Counted from the stretch's first letter, positions 1 through 8,717 are shown. The stretch: 64,000 nucleotides of DNA from Klebsiella sp. RIT-PI-d (GCF_001187865.1 NZ_LGIT01000009.1:1302001-1366000), one strand, 5' to 3'. The notes: a model not told the origin generated them from the letters alone. Made by a program: numbers and translations.

Positions 1-264
1 ATGATGGCGGCAGCAGAGCGATCCTCTCTGAAGCGTAACCCGTTTCATCCTTTCGTCACGTTTGATACCGCTGCCCTGAGCGGGCTGGCGCTGGGGCAAA
101 CCGTGTTGTCTAAAGCCTGTGCTGCGGCAGGTCTTGATTTCGACAGCACTCAGGCTCACTCGGCCCTGTACGATACGGAACAAACTGCGCTGCTGTTTTG
201 CGAAATTGTCAACCGCTGGAAACGTCTCGGCGGCTGGCCGCTGCCCGTTCCCGACGAAGCATAG
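1..264 (+). CDS. rnt: Ribonuclease T, 3' part only
   Basis: This is the C-terminal 87 residues of RNase T, the DEDD-family 3'-5' exoribonuclease that trims tRNA CCA ends and the 3' ends of other stable RNAs. The window edge cuts the gene, so the first in-frame ATG is an internal methionine, not the start. The segment [12 protein letters not shown] carries the last two catalytic residues of the DEDDh site (His and Asp), and the C-terminus [14 protein letters not shown] is typical of the family. The protein is about 215 residues in E. coli, so roughly 128 are missing here. It ends at a shared terminator facing grxD. Confidence 0.95.
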   Translation: MMAAAERSSLKRNPFHPFVTFDTAALSGLALGQTVLSKACAAAGLDFDSTQAHSALYDTEQTALLFCEIVNRWKRLGGWPLPVPDEA

Positions 265-268
265 CCAT

Positions 269-295
269 AAAAAAAGCGACGTGACGTCGCTTTTT
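269..295. terminator. Bidirectional terminator between rnt and grxD
   Basis: The stem AAGCGACG/CGTCGCTT with a three-base loop is flanked by A-runs on the left and T-runs on the right. It can therefore end transcription from rnt and from the converging grxD. Confidence 0.85.
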
Positions 296-310
296 AATCA
301 GACATTACGC

Positions 311-658
311 TTACTGCGCGTCAGTCCCCTCGGCAGGGTACTTAGCCGCAGTCTCTTTAATCAGCGACTGAAGCTCACCACGCTGGTACATCTCAATAAT
401 AATGTCACAGCCGCCAACCAGTTCACCATCGACCCACAGCTGCGGGAAAGTTGGCCAGTTTGCATATTGCGGTAATTCGGCGCGGATGTCCGGATTCTGC
501 AGGATGTCGACATAGGCAAAACGCTCGCCGCAGGCAGAGAGTGCCTGAACCGCCTGAGCAGAGAAGCCGCAGCTTGGTAACTTAGGTGATCCTTTCATAT
601 ACAGCAGGATCGGGTTTTCAGCGATTTGACGCTGGATTTTTTCAATTGTCGTCGTCAT
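311..658 (-). CDS. grxD: Monothiol glutaredoxin 4
   Basis: A 115-residue CGFS-type monothiol glutaredoxin. It binds a glutathione-ligated [2Fe-2S] cluster as a homodimer or with BolA, and helps iron-sulfur cluster delivery in the cytosol. The active site reads KLPSCGFSAQ with Cys30, and the TFPQLWVDGELVGGCDI glutathione-binding stretch follows. Two ATGs lie two codons apart. I chose the second (658) because an AAGGAAG ribosome site sits about seven bases before it and because it gives the family length of 115. It converges on rnt. Its role fits with the suf operon found 15 kb away. Confidence 0.95.
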   Translation of the reverse strand: MTTTIEKIQRQIAENPILLYMKGSPKLPSCGFSAQAVQALSACGERFAYVDILQNPDIRAELPQYANWPTFPQLWVDGELVGGCDIIIEMYQRGELQSLIKETAAKYPAEGTDAQ

Positions 659-664
659 TGTCAT

Positions 665-1002
665 GCTTCCTTAACTTCTTTTACGGCAGTAGTCTGTCAT
701 TGTAGCGTTTCAGGCCCCATACCGAAAATAACATTTTATTCACGCGCTATTATTGTATCGTCTTACGCCGGAAGATATGTAATTAATGCCGTTATGGTAT
801 TCATTGCATAAATCAATTGCACAAATAATGCGCTTGCGTCATGTTAACTGATGCTTTTTTTTGCACTCGATAGCAAATTGCTATTTTACATGCAAAAAGA
901 CTATTAACTTCCAGCCTTTTTATGCATTAGAATCATCAGGCTTTTTTGTTATCATCACCCGCAGGCATATCCTCATGCCTGCCCGAATCAGGGGAATGCT
1001 CA
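665..1002. other. grxD-mepH divergent intergenic region
   Basis: About 340 bases without a coding sequence. It must hold the promoters of the divergent grxD and mepH. The only distinct structure is a hairpin at 961-982 just before the mepH ribosome site. No small ORF with a convincing ribosome site was seen. Confidence 0.5.
961..982 (+). promoter_or_regulatory. Hairpin in the mepH leader
   Basis: GCAGGCAT and ATGCCTGC form a perfect 8-bp stem with a six-base loop. The hairpin ends about 8 bases before the CAGGGGA ribosome site of mepH, so it lies in the mRNA leader and could tune translation. Function is inferred from position only. Confidence 0.4.
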
Positions 1003-1800
1003 GTGGCGCGGATAAACAAAGTCTCGATCACGCTCTGTGCTTTACTGTTAACATCGCTTACTTTTTCACCGCTTGCCCAGGCCTCTGAACAAACGAGAGC
1101 GTCGGCCACAGAAAAAACGCATTTTGCAAAAGCGTCGGGCAAAAAGAATAAAAGTAAGAAGACCAGCAAGACAGCCAGTAAAACCGCTACCAAAGCCAGT
1201 AAAAACACCGCTAAAACGAAAAATAAAACCACCCTCACTGCCAGTAAATCTCAGCGCAATAGTACTAAAAACAGCAAAATTGCGGCCGTAAAACTGGCAG
1301 ATAAAAAATGCCTCACGCGCAAAGGTTACAAGAATAAATGCCTCAATGCCTCAGCCAAACCGCTGGCGTTGAGTGATGTCCATAAGGTCCGTATGCAAAA
1401 AGCACAAAAAACGGCCATGTCAAAGTTAATGAATCAGATCGGCAAACCGTATCACTGGGGCGGTTCCTCGCCGCGCACCGGCTTCGATTGCAGCGGTCTG
1501 GTTTATTATGCCTACAAAGATTTAGTCAAAATCCCTATCCCGCGGACGGCTAACGAGATGTACCATCTGCGTGATGCCGCACCGATTGAGCGCAGAAGTC
1601 TCGAAAGCGGCGATCTGGTGTTCTTCCGCACTCAGGGCAGAGGCACCGCCGACCACGTTGGCGTATATGTCGGGAACGGTAAATTTATTCAGTCACCGCG
1701 CAGCGGTCAGGATATCCAGATATCATCATTGAGCGAAGATTACTGGGTGCGTCACTATGTGGGGGCACGCCGGGTGATGACAGCTAAAACGATCCGCTGA
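1003..1800 (+). CDS. mepH: Murein DD-endopeptidase MepH, NlpC/P60 family
   Basis: A 265-residue periplasmic hydrolase that cleaves D-Ala-mDAP cross-links so that new murein strands can be inserted. It has an N-terminal signal sequence (ARINKVSITLCALLLTSL), a long Lys/Ser/Thr-rich linker (about residues 40-105), and a C-terminal NlpC/P60 domain. The catalytic Cys163 is in GFDCSGLVYYAY and the catalytic His218 is in ADHVGVYVGNG. The start is GTG at 1003, preceded by CAGGGGA. An in-frame upstream ATG at 946 would add 19 residues before the signal peptide and is unlikely. The linker is more variable than the catalytic domain, as is usual for this protein. Confidence 0.93.
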   Translation: MARINKVSITLCALLLTSLTFSPLAQASEQTRASATEKTHFAKASGKKNKSKKTSKTASKTATKASKNTAKTKNKTTLTASKSQRNSTKNSKIAAVKLADKKCLTRKGYKNKCLNASAKPLALSDVHKVRMQKAQKTAMSKLMNQIGKPYHWGGSSPRTGFDCSGLVYYAYKDLVKIPIPRTANEMYHLRDAAPIERRSLESGDLVFFRTQGRGTADHVGVYVGNGKFIQSPRSGQDIQISSLSEDYWVRHYVGARRVMTAKTIR

Positions 1801-1920
1801 TTATCCTTTTAGGGCACATGCAGCCTAAGAACGCCTCTTCTGCCTGTGCCTTTATTTTGTTAATATATCCATGCTTATCATGTGGATATTGAGTTATCAA
1901 AATAAAAAAGGAGTATTGCA

Positions 1921-2502
1921 ATGTCGTTTGAATTACCTGCATTACCGTATGCAAAAGACGCGCTGGAACCGCACATTTCTGCCCAGACCCTCACTTATCA
2001 TCACGGCAAACATCATCAGGCCTACGTAACAAATCTGAATAACCTCATCAAAGATACGCAGTGGGAAAACCAGTCGCTTGAGGACATTATTCGCGGCTCG
2101 GAAGGCGCTATTTTTAACAATGCGGCTCAGGTATGGAACCACACCTTTTACTGGCACTGCCTGGCTCCTGACGCTGGCGGCGAACCAGGCAGCGATCTCG
2201 CCGCAGCCCTTAGCCAGTCGTTCGGCAGCGTAGACGACTTTAAAAAGCAGTTTACCGATGCGGCAATCAAGAATTTTGGTTCTGGCTGGACATGGCTGGT
2301 ACAAAAATCTGACGGCAGCCTGGCGATTGTATCCACCTCTAACGCCGGCACACCGCTGACCACCTCCGACAAACCGCTATTAACGGTCGATGTCTGGGAA
2401 CATGCTTATTACATTGACTATCGTAATGCCCGCCCGGGTTATCTGGAGCATTTCTGGGCGCTGGTGAACTGGTCATTCGTGGCTGACAACCTGGCAGCCT
2501 GA
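1921..2502 (+). CDS. sodB: Superoxide dismutase [Fe]
   Basis: A 193-residue iron superoxide dismutase, the cytosolic enzyme that turns superoxide into H2O2 and O2. The length equals the E. coli enzyme. Metal ligands His27 (TYHHGKHH), His74 (NHTFYW), Asp157 and His161 (VDVWEHAYY) are all present. The start is ATG with AAAAAGGAG upstream. In E. coli the gene is controlled by Fur through the sRNA RyhB; I could not confirm a RyhB site in this AT-rich leader. It is monocistronic and followed by its own terminator. Confidence 0.97.
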   Translation: MSFELPALPYAKDALEPHISAQTLTYHHGKHHQAYVTNLNNLIKDTQWENQSLEDIIRGSEGAIFNNAAQVWNHTFYWHCLAPDAGGEPGSDLAAALSQSFGSVDDFKKQFTDAAIKNFGSGWTWLVQKSDGSLAIVSTSNAGTPLTTSDKPLLTVDVWEHAYYIDYRNARPGYLEHFWALVNWSFVADNLAA

Positions 2503-2506
2503 GTTA

Positions 2507-2535
2507 ACACACAGAGGGCTTGCGCCCTCTGTGTT
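2507..2535 (+). terminator. sodB terminator hairpin
   Basis: AACACAGAGGGC and GCCCTCTGTGTT form a perfect 12-bp stem with a four-base loop directly after the sodB stop. The T-run is short. Confidence 0.7.
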
Positions 2536-2694
2536 ACCCGTTAGCGGCTAATGCAGGTCTCATATGCTGGCTGGCGCGGCGAAAAAAGCGACATCATTGA
2601 AAAAATAAAAGTAAGCCACAAGCAAAACAGTTTTACTATCAGCACAATAAGCTGGTACGGAGCACGAGGGAGAGAAAATACTCCGCCGGAGCAA

Positions 2695-2784
2695 TCAGTG
2701 CAGGACAGCAACCAGAGCACTTGCGACAATCAGACTCAGGACAATGATCGTGGTGACCAGGGAAAACTTAAGATCGGTACTCAT
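2695..2784 (-). CDS. ynhF: Stress-induced small membrane protein YnhF
   Basis: A 29-residue single-span inner-membrane protein starting MSTDLKFSLV, with a hydrophobic run of Val/Ile/Leu to the C-terminal His. Start and length match E. coli YnhF, whose function is not known beyond membrane location and stress induction. The ribosome site AAGGAG lies about eight bases before the ATG. In E. coli ydhP sits between sodB and ynhF; here ydhP is absent. The gene is convergent with sodB and divergent from purR. Confidence 0.9.
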   Translation of the reverse strand: MSTDLKFSLVTTIIVLSLIVASALVAVLH

Positions 2785-3080
2785 CGATTTTTACTCCTTG
2801 TTATAACCTTGTGAAATGTGAGCTTGTCCATTTTTACACACCTTGCGGCGAAAATCTTGCAGGATTTAAAGTGAGACACATTTTTCTCTTTCACTTTTCT
2901 TCAGAATCGGCCAAAATTCCACGCTTAATTATAAGCGTACCAGTCATTACCCCTCACCTGACGTAATGTGTCATTTCCCGGCGCAAAGCAATGACGACGA
3001 AATTGCAACAGGGGTGTGTAAAGGCAAACGTTTACCCTCCTATTTGCAGGCGTTCAGGCCAGGGTCCGGAGTAAGATTTA
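2785..3080. other. ynhF-purR divergent promoter region
   Basis: About 300 bases with no coding sequence. It carries the divergent promoters of ynhF and purR and the first PurR operator. Confidence 0.5.
3022..3037 (+). promoter_or_regulatory. PurR operator O1 upstream of purR
   Basis: AGGCAAACGTTTACCC matches the PurR box consensus ACGCAAACGTTTGCGT at its core GCAAACGTTT. E. coli purR is autoregulated through a site at the same place. Confidence 0.85.
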
Positions 3081-4106
3081 ATGGCAACAATTAAAGATGT
3101 CGCGAGACGCGCAAACGTTTCCACTACCACTGTATCTCACGTTATCAACAAGACGCGTTTTGTTGCTGAAGATACGCGTAATGCGGTGTGGGCGGCAATT
3201 AAAGAACTTCACTACTCTCCGAGCGCCGTTGCCAGGAGCCTCAAGGTAAATCATACCAAGTCCATTGGCCTTCTGGCGACCAGCAGCGAAGCCGCCTATT
3301 TTGCTGAAATTATTGAAGCGGTTGAAAAAAGCTGTTTTCAGAAAGGCTACACACTGATCCTTGGCAATGCCTGGAACGACATAGAAAAGCAAGGCGCCTA
3401 CCTTTCAATGATGGCGCAGAAGCGTGTCGATGGCCTGCTGGTGATGTGCTCTGAGTATCCTGAGCCGCTATTGAAAATGCTGGAAGAATACCGTCATATA
3501 CCGATGGTGGTAATGGACTGGGGCGAATCCAAAGCTGATTTTACCGACTCGGTGATCGACAATGCCTTCGAAGGGGGTTACATGGCCGGGCGGTATTTAC
3601 TTGAGCGTGGACATCGTGACATCGGTATTATTCCGGGCGCGCTCGAGCGCAATACCGGCGCAGGTCGACTGGCCGGTTTTATGAAAGCAATGGAAGAAAC
3701 TCAGGTTAATGTTCCACCGCAGTGGATCGTGCAGGGTGATTTTGAGCCTGAGTCAGGTTATCAGGCGATGCAAAAAATTCTTAATCAATCCCCTCGCCCG
3801 ACAGCCGTTTTCTGCGGCGGTGATATCATGGCGATGGGTGCGCTCTGCGCTGCCGATGAAATGGGTTTGCGCGTACCGCAGGATATCTCCCTGATTGGCT
3901 ATGACAATGTGCGCAACGCCCGTTTCTTTACACCGGCGCTGACAACCATTCATCAGCCTAAAGACTCGCTCGGAGAGGAAGCGTTCAATACCCTGCTGGA
4001 TCGCATTGTGAATAAGCGCGTCGAATCAAAATCAATTGAGGTTCATCCTCAACTCATTGAACGTCGATCGGTTGCTGACGGTCCCTATCTTGACTATCGC
4101 CGCTAA
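3081..4106 (+). CDS. purR: Purine repressor PurR (LacI family)
   Basis: A 341-residue LacI/GalR-family repressor that binds DNA with hypoxanthine or guanine as corepressor and shuts off purine synthesis genes. Residues 1-55 hold the helix-turn-helix and hinge ([20 protein letters not shown]). The rest is the periplasmic-binding-like ligand domain. Its length equals the E. coli protein. Two PurR boxes, one before and one inside the 5' end of the gene, support autorepression. It converges on punR with only one base between the stop codons. Confidence 0.97.
   Translation: MATIKDVARRANVSTTTVSHVINKTRFVAEDTRNAVWAAIKELHYSPSAVARSLKVNHTKSIGLLATSSEAAYFAEIIEAVEKSCFQKGYTLILGNAWNDIEKQGAYLSMMAQKRVDGLLVMCSEYPEPLLKMLEEYRHIPMVVMDWGESKADFTDSVIDNAFEGGYMAGRYLLERGHRDIGIIPGALERNTGAGRLAGFMKAMEETQVNVPPQWIVQGDFEPESGYQAMQKILNQSPRPTAVFCGGDIMAMGALCAADEMGLRVPQDISLIGYDNVRNARFFTPALTTIHQPKDSLGEEAFNTLLDRIVNKRVESKSIEVHPQLIERRSVADGPYLDYRR
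3109..3124 (+). promoter_or_regulatory. PurR operator O2 inside the purR coding region
   Basis: GCGCAAACGTTTCCAC is a PurR-box match at codons 10-15 of purR. E. coli has its second autoregulatory operator at the same spot. It doubles as coding sequence for RANVST. Confidence 0.8.
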
Positions 4107-4107
4107 G

Positions 4108-5037
4108 TTAACAAGCGGGGTCCGTTTCCTGCGGGTCCCGCAGCCACTCTTTATTCAGTGTTTCACTGTCGCCCAGATACGCCAGCAGCCATTCCAGCGC
4201 GGGTGAAATATCACTCTGCTGCCAGGTTAAACAACATGCCGCATCAGGAAAAGGATTTTCCAGATCCAGCTCCACCCACTCCCCGGAATCCAGCCACGGG
4301 CGGGCAGAATGTGAGGGGATCATTGCCGCGCAGAGCCCTGCCGAGATGCAGGTAGCCGAAGACTCCCAGTCAGGCACGACCACCCTTTTTTGATTGTCCA
4401 GCAGCCACGTCGTACGTTTAGGCAGCGATCGCGAGGTGTCTTCGCGTACCAGCGACGGCCAGTTGCGCAATTCATCATCGCTTAAAGGCCCGATATTAAG
4501 CGCCAGAGGATGGTGGCGCGCCACAACGCAGCTCCAGCTCAGCATGCCCATATCGCGAAAGGCATAGCGTCCTCCGACCGGAATAGCCTGCGTTGCGCCA
4601 ATCGCCAGTTCAACGCGGCCGTCCGCCAGCGCATCCCAGACACCGTTAAAAACTTCCTGAAAAACGATCAGTTCGACATCCGGGAAATGGCGATAGAAAT
4701 CGACAATCATCTGGCGAGTGCGTTCAGGTCTGACAATGTTATCGACGGCGATAGGCAGTTGACTGCGCCAGCCGTTGGCAATTTGCTGACACTGCTGGCG
4801 GGTGATCAGCATTTTTTTGATAACAGAACGCCCTTCTTTCAAAAACCAGCTTCCTGCCGGCGTTAATTCTACGTCCCGGTGCCGACGTTCAAACAGCGGG
4901 ACAGCCAGCCACTCTTCCATCTGGCGGACTGTATAGCTGACAGCAGAAGGCACGCGGTGCAACTCCTGTGCCGCCGCGCTAAAGCTACCGTTGCGCGCTA
5001 CCGCATCTATGACTTCAAGAGAATATTCTGACCACAT
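4108..5037 (-). CDS. punR: LysR-family activator PunR of the purine transporter gene
   Basis: A 309-residue LysR-type regulator (formerly YdhB). The N-terminal winged HTH (MWSEYSLEVIDAVARNGS) is followed by the effector-binding domain. In E. coli it activates punC for growth on adenosine. The divergent arrangement with punC, 111 bases apart, is kept here, and a palindrome in that gap is a likely operator. Length and ends agree with the E. coli protein. Confidence 0.92.
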   Translation of the reverse strand: MWSEYSLEVIDAVARNGSFSAAAQELHRVPSAVSYTVRQMEEWLAVPLFERRHRDVELTPAGSWFLKEGRSVIKKMLITRQQCQQIANGWRSQLPIAVDNIVRPERTRQMIVDFYRHFPDVELIVFQEVFNGVWDALADGRVELAIGATQAIPVGGRYAFRDMGMLSWSCVVARHHPLALNIGPLSDDELRNWPSLVREDTSRSLPKRTTWLLDNQKRVVVPDWESSATCISAGLCAAMIPSHSARPWLDSGEWVELDLENPFPDAACCLTWQQSDISPALEWLLAYLGDSETLNKEWLRDPQETDPAC

Positions 5038-5067
5038 TTTTTGCCTTCAATTTTTTTGATGTCAATT

Positions 5068-5081
5068 CGCAAATATTAGCG
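5068..5081. promoter_or_regulatory. Candidate PunR operator
   Basis: CGCAAATATTAGCG is a 14-bp interrupted palindrome (CGC-N-AATATT-N-GCG) in the short punR-punC gap. Its size and place suit a LysR-type binding site. Assignment is inference. Confidence 0.45.
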
Positions 5082-5148
5082 TTTCACAACCTGGAATGCA
5101 CTGCCTACACTCATGTTCCTGTCATCTGCAATTATAAAGAGAAGTGTT

Positions 5149-6330
5149 ATGCAACCTGGAAAAGGGTTTTTGGTGTGGCTTGGCGGACTCAGCGTGCTGG
5201 GTTTTTTAGCCACCGATATGTATTTACCCGCCTTTGCGGCAATTCAGCAGGATCTTAATACGCCTGCCGCAGCGGTGAGCGCCAGTTTAAGTGTATTCCT
5301 CGCGGGGTTTGCCCTTGGCCAGTTAATTTGGGGCCCGCTCTCTGACCGTTTCGGTCGTCGCCCGGTGTTATTAACCGGACTGGCAATTTTCGCCATCGGC
5401 TGTCTGGGGATGCTCTGGGTTAAAGATGCCACAACGCTACTGGTGCTGCGTTTCGTCCAGGCCGCTGGCGTTTGCGCGGCTGCCGTCACCTGGCAGGCCA
5501 TGGTTACCGATTACTATCCGGCGCAGCGTGTAAACCGTATTTTTGCCACTATCATGCCGCTGGTTGGTCTTTCGCCCGCGCTCGCGCCGCTTCTTGGCAG
5601 CTGGATACTCACTCATTTTGACTGGCAGGCTATATTCGCCACGCTGTTTGCTATCACTCTGATCCTGATGCTTCCTGCCCTGCGCCTGAAGAAGGTTACG
5701 CAAAAAAATGCCACTGACGGTAAAGCCCTGACGTTTAGTATGCTGCTGCGTTCACGCTCATATCTCGGAAACGTGCTGATTTACGCTGCCTGCTCAGCCA
5801 GTTTTTTCGCCTGGCTCACCGGCTCACCGTTTATTCTTCATGATATGGGGTATGGACCCGGCGCAATTGGTCTGAGCTATGTACCGCAAACCATTGCATT
5901 TTTAGTTGGCGGCTACGGTTGCCGGGCAGCACTGCAAAAATGGCAGGGAGAGCAGCTACTTCCCTGGCTGCTGAGTCTCTACGCATTAAGCGTGATTGGC
6001 ACCTGGTGTACCGGGTTATTCAGCCCTGATTCGCTGACAGCGCTTCTGATCCCGTTTTGTATTATGGCGATCGCAAACGGCGGTATTTATCCCATCGTTG
6101 TTGCGCAGGCGCTACGTCCCTTTCCCCAGGCAACGGGACGCGCGGCAGCGTTGCAGAATACGTTGCAGCTTGGACTGTGTTTTCTTGCAAGCCTGGTCGT
6201 CTCCTGGCTGGTGGCAACGCCGCTGTTAACCACCACCAGCGTTATGCTGATGACCGCAGTTCTGGCGGGTATTGGCTACTGGATGCAGCAAATGGAAAGT
6301 CACAAAATCAGGGTTCCCGCAAAGCGTTGA
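5149..6330 (+). CDS. punC: Purine nucleoside transporter PunC, MFS family
   Basis: A 393-residue major facilitator with about 12 membrane spans, Bcr/CflA-like drug-resistance subfamily (formerly YdhC). The MFS motif A loop [12 protein letters not shown] lies between spans 2 and 3. E. coli PunC supports uptake of adenosine and related purines. The start at 5149 (MQPGKGF) matches the family and has an AGAGAAG ribosome site; an ATG 36 bases earlier is unlikely. It is transcribed divergently from punR. Confidence 0.9.
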   Translation: MQPGKGFLVWLGGLSVLGFLATDMYLPAFAAIQQDLNTPAAAVSASLSVFLAGFALGQLIWGPLSDRFGRRPVLLTGLAIFAIGCLGMLWVKDATTLLVLRFVQAAGVCAAAVTWQAMVTDYYPAQRVNRIFATIMPLVGLSPALAPLLGSWILTHFDWQAIFATLFAITLILMLPALRLKKVTQKNATDGKALTFSMLLRSRSYLGNVLIYAACSASFFAWLTGSPFILHDMGYGPGAIGLSYVPQTIAFLVGGYGCRAALQKWQGEQLLPWLLSLYALSVIGTWCTGLFSPDSLTALLIPFCIMAIANGGIYPIVVAQALRPFPQATGRAAALQNTLQLGLCFLASLVVSWLVATPLLTTTSVMLMTAVLAGIGYWMQQMESHKIRVPAKR

Positions 6331-6381
6331 CAGCTGGAGTGTGTCAAAGAAGTAATTAATTAGCGCGCTAACATTTTTGTG

Positions 6382-6410
6382 TTGAATCAGAGTGTTTAGC
6401 GTCCTATACT
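6382..6410 (+). promoter_or_regulatory. Distal cfa promoter (P1, sigma70-like)
   Basis: TTGAAT and TATACT are separated by 17 bases. The implied start near 6417 gives a leader of about 210 bases, the same as the long cfa mRNA of E. coli. Confidence 0.7.
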
Positions 6411-6503
6411 TTCTTGCATTGCATATTATTACGATAAAAGCAGTATTATTTAGCGGGTGATGGAGTTCACCCGTTTACACCACGGATGGCATTTCGGTAA
6501 GGG

Positions 6504-6524
6504 TTCCCTTCCTTCCTCTGTTTC
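6504..6524 (+). promoter_or_regulatory. CU-rich element in the long cfa leader
   Basis: A pyrimidine-rich run about 105-125 bases before the start codon. In E. coli a CU-rich stretch at this distance is an RNase E site that pairs with sRNA RydC and others. Equivalence is inferred from position and composition. Confidence 0.5.
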
Positions 6525-6537
6525 TACATCGGACAGT

Positions 6538-6565
6538 AAACTTACAGTGCCACTGTAAGTTTTTT
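6538..6565 (+). terminator. Terminator-like hairpin inside the cfa leader
   Basis: AAACTTACAG and CTGTAAGTTT can form a 10-bp stem around a short TGCCA loop, followed directly by six T. It lies between the two cfa promoters, so only the long transcript would meet it. Confidence 0.5.
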
Positions 6566-6581
6566 CATAAGCCAAATTGTA

Positions 6582-6590
6582 TCTACGCTT
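6582..6590 (+). promoter_or_regulatory. Proximal cfa promoter -10 (P2, sigmaS-like)
   Basis: TCTACGCTT fits the sigmaS extended -10 consensus. The implied start is about 32 bases before the ATG, the same distance as the RpoS promoter of E. coli cfa. Confidence 0.65.
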
Positions 6591-6627
6591 TTATGGATCT
6601 GAATCATATACGCGTGATGGAGAAGCT

Positions 6628-7776
6628 ATGAGTTCATCGTGTATCGAAGACGTCAGCATACCGGAAGACGACTGGTATCGTATTGCGAACGAGTTATTAA
6701 GCCGCGCAGATATCACCATTAATGGTGCAGCTCCTTATGATTTACAGGTTAAAAACCCGCATTTCTTTAAGCGTGTGCTCCAGGAAGGCTCGCTCGGGTT
6801 GGGTGAAAGTTATATGGATGGCTGGTGGGAATGCGACCAGCTGGACAGCTTTTTCACTAAGATCCTCCGCGCCGGTCTGGACACCCAGTTACCGCACCAT
6901 CTGAAAGACACGCTTCGCGTGGCTACAACTCGTCTGATTAATTTACAAAGTAAAAAACGTGCCTGGATCGTGGGTAAGGAACATTACGATTTGGGCAACG
7001 ATCTGTTTACCCGAATGCTCGATCCCTACATGCAGTATTCCTGTGCATACTGGAAAGAGGCCGATAATCTGGTCGATGCGCAGCAGGCTAAACTGGCATT
7101 GATTTGCGAAAAACTACAGCTCAAACCCGGGATGCGAGTGCTGGATATTGGCTGCGGCTGGGGCGGCCTTGCCTCATGGATGGCCAAAAATTACCACGTC
7201 AGCGTGACCGGCGTAACCATTTCTGCCGAACAGCAGAAGCTGGCTCAGGACCGGTGTTCAGGCCTCGATGTTAATTTCCTGCTTCAGGATTATCGCGACT
7301 TGCAGGATCAGTTTGACCGTATCGTGTCAGTAGGCATGTTTGAACATGTCGGTCCTAAAAACTACAAAACGTATTTTGAGGTGGTGGATCGCAATCTCAA
7401 GCCGGACGGGCTTTTCCTTTTGCATACCATCGGTGCGAAAAAAACGGACACCAGTGTTGATCCATGGATCGATAAATATATTTTTCCCAATGGCTGTTTA
7501 CCGTCGGTCCGGCAAATAGCGACAGCCAGTGAATCTCATTTCGTAATGGAGGACTGGCATAATTTTGGCCCTGATTACGACAAAACGCTGATGGCATGGT
7601 ATCAACGTTTCCAGGCGTTATGGCCTGAGATTGCCAATAACTATTCTGAACGCTTCAAGCGGATGTTTGATTATTATCTGACGGCCTGCGCGGGCGCCTT
7701 TCGGGCACGGGATATTCAGCTCTGGCAGATCGTTTTCTCACGTGGTGTTGAAGACGGTCTACGCGTCGCACGCTAA
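6628..7776 (+). CDS. cfa: Cyclopropane-fatty-acyl-phospholipid synthase
   Basis: A 382-residue peripheral membrane enzyme that methylenates unsaturated acyl chains of phospholipids using S-adenosylmethionine, giving acid tolerance in stationary phase. The SAM-binding motif VLDIGCGWGGLASW is followed by the FDRIVSVGMFEHVG catalytic region, and the N-terminal lipid-binding domain is intact. The ATG at 6628 (MSSSCIED) gives the E. coli length; the longer reading frame upstream overlaps promoter P2. It has two promoters and an unusual leader hairpin. Confidence 0.97.
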   Translation: MSSSCIEDVSIPEDDWYRIANELLSRADITINGAAPYDLQVKNPHFFKRVLQEGSLGLGESYMDGWWECDQLDSFFTKILRAGLDTQLPHHLKDTLRVATTRLINLQSKKRAWIVGKEHYDLGNDLFTRMLDPYMQYSCAYWKEADNLVDAQQAKLALICEKLQLKPGMRVLDIGCGWGGLASWMAKNYHVSVTGVTISAEQQKLAQDRCSGLDVNFLLQDYRDLQDQFDRIVSVGMFEHVGPKNYKTYFEVVDRNLKPDGLFLLHTIGAKKTDTSVDPWIDKYIFPNGCLPSVRQIATASESHFVMEDWHNFGPDYDKTLMAWYQRFQALWPEIANNYSERFKRMFDYYLTACAGAFRARDIQLWQIVFSRGVEDGLRVAR

Positions 7777-7785
7777 TCCTTTCTA

Positions 7786-7812
7786 CCTGCGCTCAGGCGC
7801 AGGTCTCTTTTA
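7786..7812 (+). terminator. cfa terminator
   Basis: CCTGCGC and GCGCAGG form a 7-bp stem with a TCAG loop followed by TCTCTTTT, just after cfa and facing ribC. Confidence 0.7.
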
Positions 7813-7846
7813 TTACCGGCTAAAAGCGAATTACTCTCTGCCAGCG

Positions 7847-8485
7847 TTATTCTTCTTCCACCATTTTAAGCACTGCTTCGCGCGCGGCGAGAACGCGCTC
7901 TACCGTATCAACGACGGCTTGCGTTTGCGGATCGATTTCAACATTAATTCGCTGGCCGAGTTTTTTCTGACCGAGCGTGGTACGCTGTAGCGTTTCCGGA
8001 ATAAGGTGTACGCAGAAACGTGTCGCAGTCACTTCCCCTACCGTCAGGCTAATACCATCCACGCCGATAAATCCTTTATACAGGATGTACTTCATCAGCG
8101 TCGGATCCTGCAATTTAAACCAGATTTGACGGTTGTTTTCTGAGGTGAGAATTTTCGACACCTCTGCGGTAGAAATGATGTGCCCCGACATTAAATGCCC
8201 GCCAATCTCATCACTGAATTTTGCTGCGCGCTCGACATTAACCTCATCACCTGGCTGTAGCTCGCCGAGATTAGTAATGCGCAGCGTCTCCTTCATTAAA
8301 TCAAAGCTGACGCGATCCCCGTTGATTTCTGTTACGGTCAGGCAGCAACCGTTATGCGCCACCGATGCCCCCGTCTCAAGCCCCTCAAGCATATTTTCGG
8401 GCAATGCGACCACGTGAGTACGGAAATTGGGTTTCTCATCAATGGACACAATTTTTGCGGTGCCCTGTACGATACCAGTAAACAT
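7847..8485 (-). CDS. ribC: Riboflavin synthase (alpha subunit)
   Basis: A 212-residue trimeric enzyme that dismutates two 6,7-dimethyl-8-ribityllumazine molecules into riboflavin. The signature start MFTGIVQG and the two tandem lumazine-binding barrels are visible (residues 1-97 and 98-200, the second opening HLMSGHI). Some databases call this gene ribE. It is divergent from mdtK as in E. coli, and convergent with cfa. No FMN riboswitch was recognised upstream. Confidence 0.95.
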   Translation of the reverse strand: MFTGIVQGTAKIVSIDEKPNFRTHVVALPENMLEGLETGASVAHNGCCLTVTEINGDRVSFDLMKETLRITNLGELQPGDEVNVERAAKFSDEIGGHLMSGHIISTAEVSKILTSENNRQIWFKLQDPTLMKYILYKGFIGVDGISLTVGEVTATRFCVHLIPETLQRTTLGQKKLGQRINVEIDPQTQAVVDTVERVLAAREAVLKMVEEE

Positions 8486-8657
8486 GCTACTAACTCCTGT
8501 ATGCCATCATTACGGTTTAATACCCGTCTTTCTGTCACGCACAATAACAGGTGGAAAATAGGCTTGCCAGCCCGGTATGTGCCCTATCGACTTTTTTACT
8601 GGCTTAATGGTTAATCATCATTACAATAGTCAGCATAACCTCTTGTTCATTCTTCTT

Positions 8658-8681
8658 GCTGCCCTTTATGGCGGCTTTTTT
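8658..8681 (+). terminator. Terminator-like hairpin in the mdtK leader
   Basis: GCTGCC and GGCGGC pair (one G-U) around a six-base loop and are followed by six T. It ends 36 bases before the GTG start of mdtK, so it would stop mdtK transcripts before the gene. Confidence 0.6.
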
Positions 8682-8717
8682 AGTCTTTCAAATAACAACA
8701 ATATTAAAGGTATTCAC

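Noticed and set aside
8577..8717. A 47-codon N-terminal extension of mdtK in the same frame
   Set aside because: The MATE family starts at the GTG at 8718, and the extension crosses the leader hairpin. It is kept only as a possible leader ORF.
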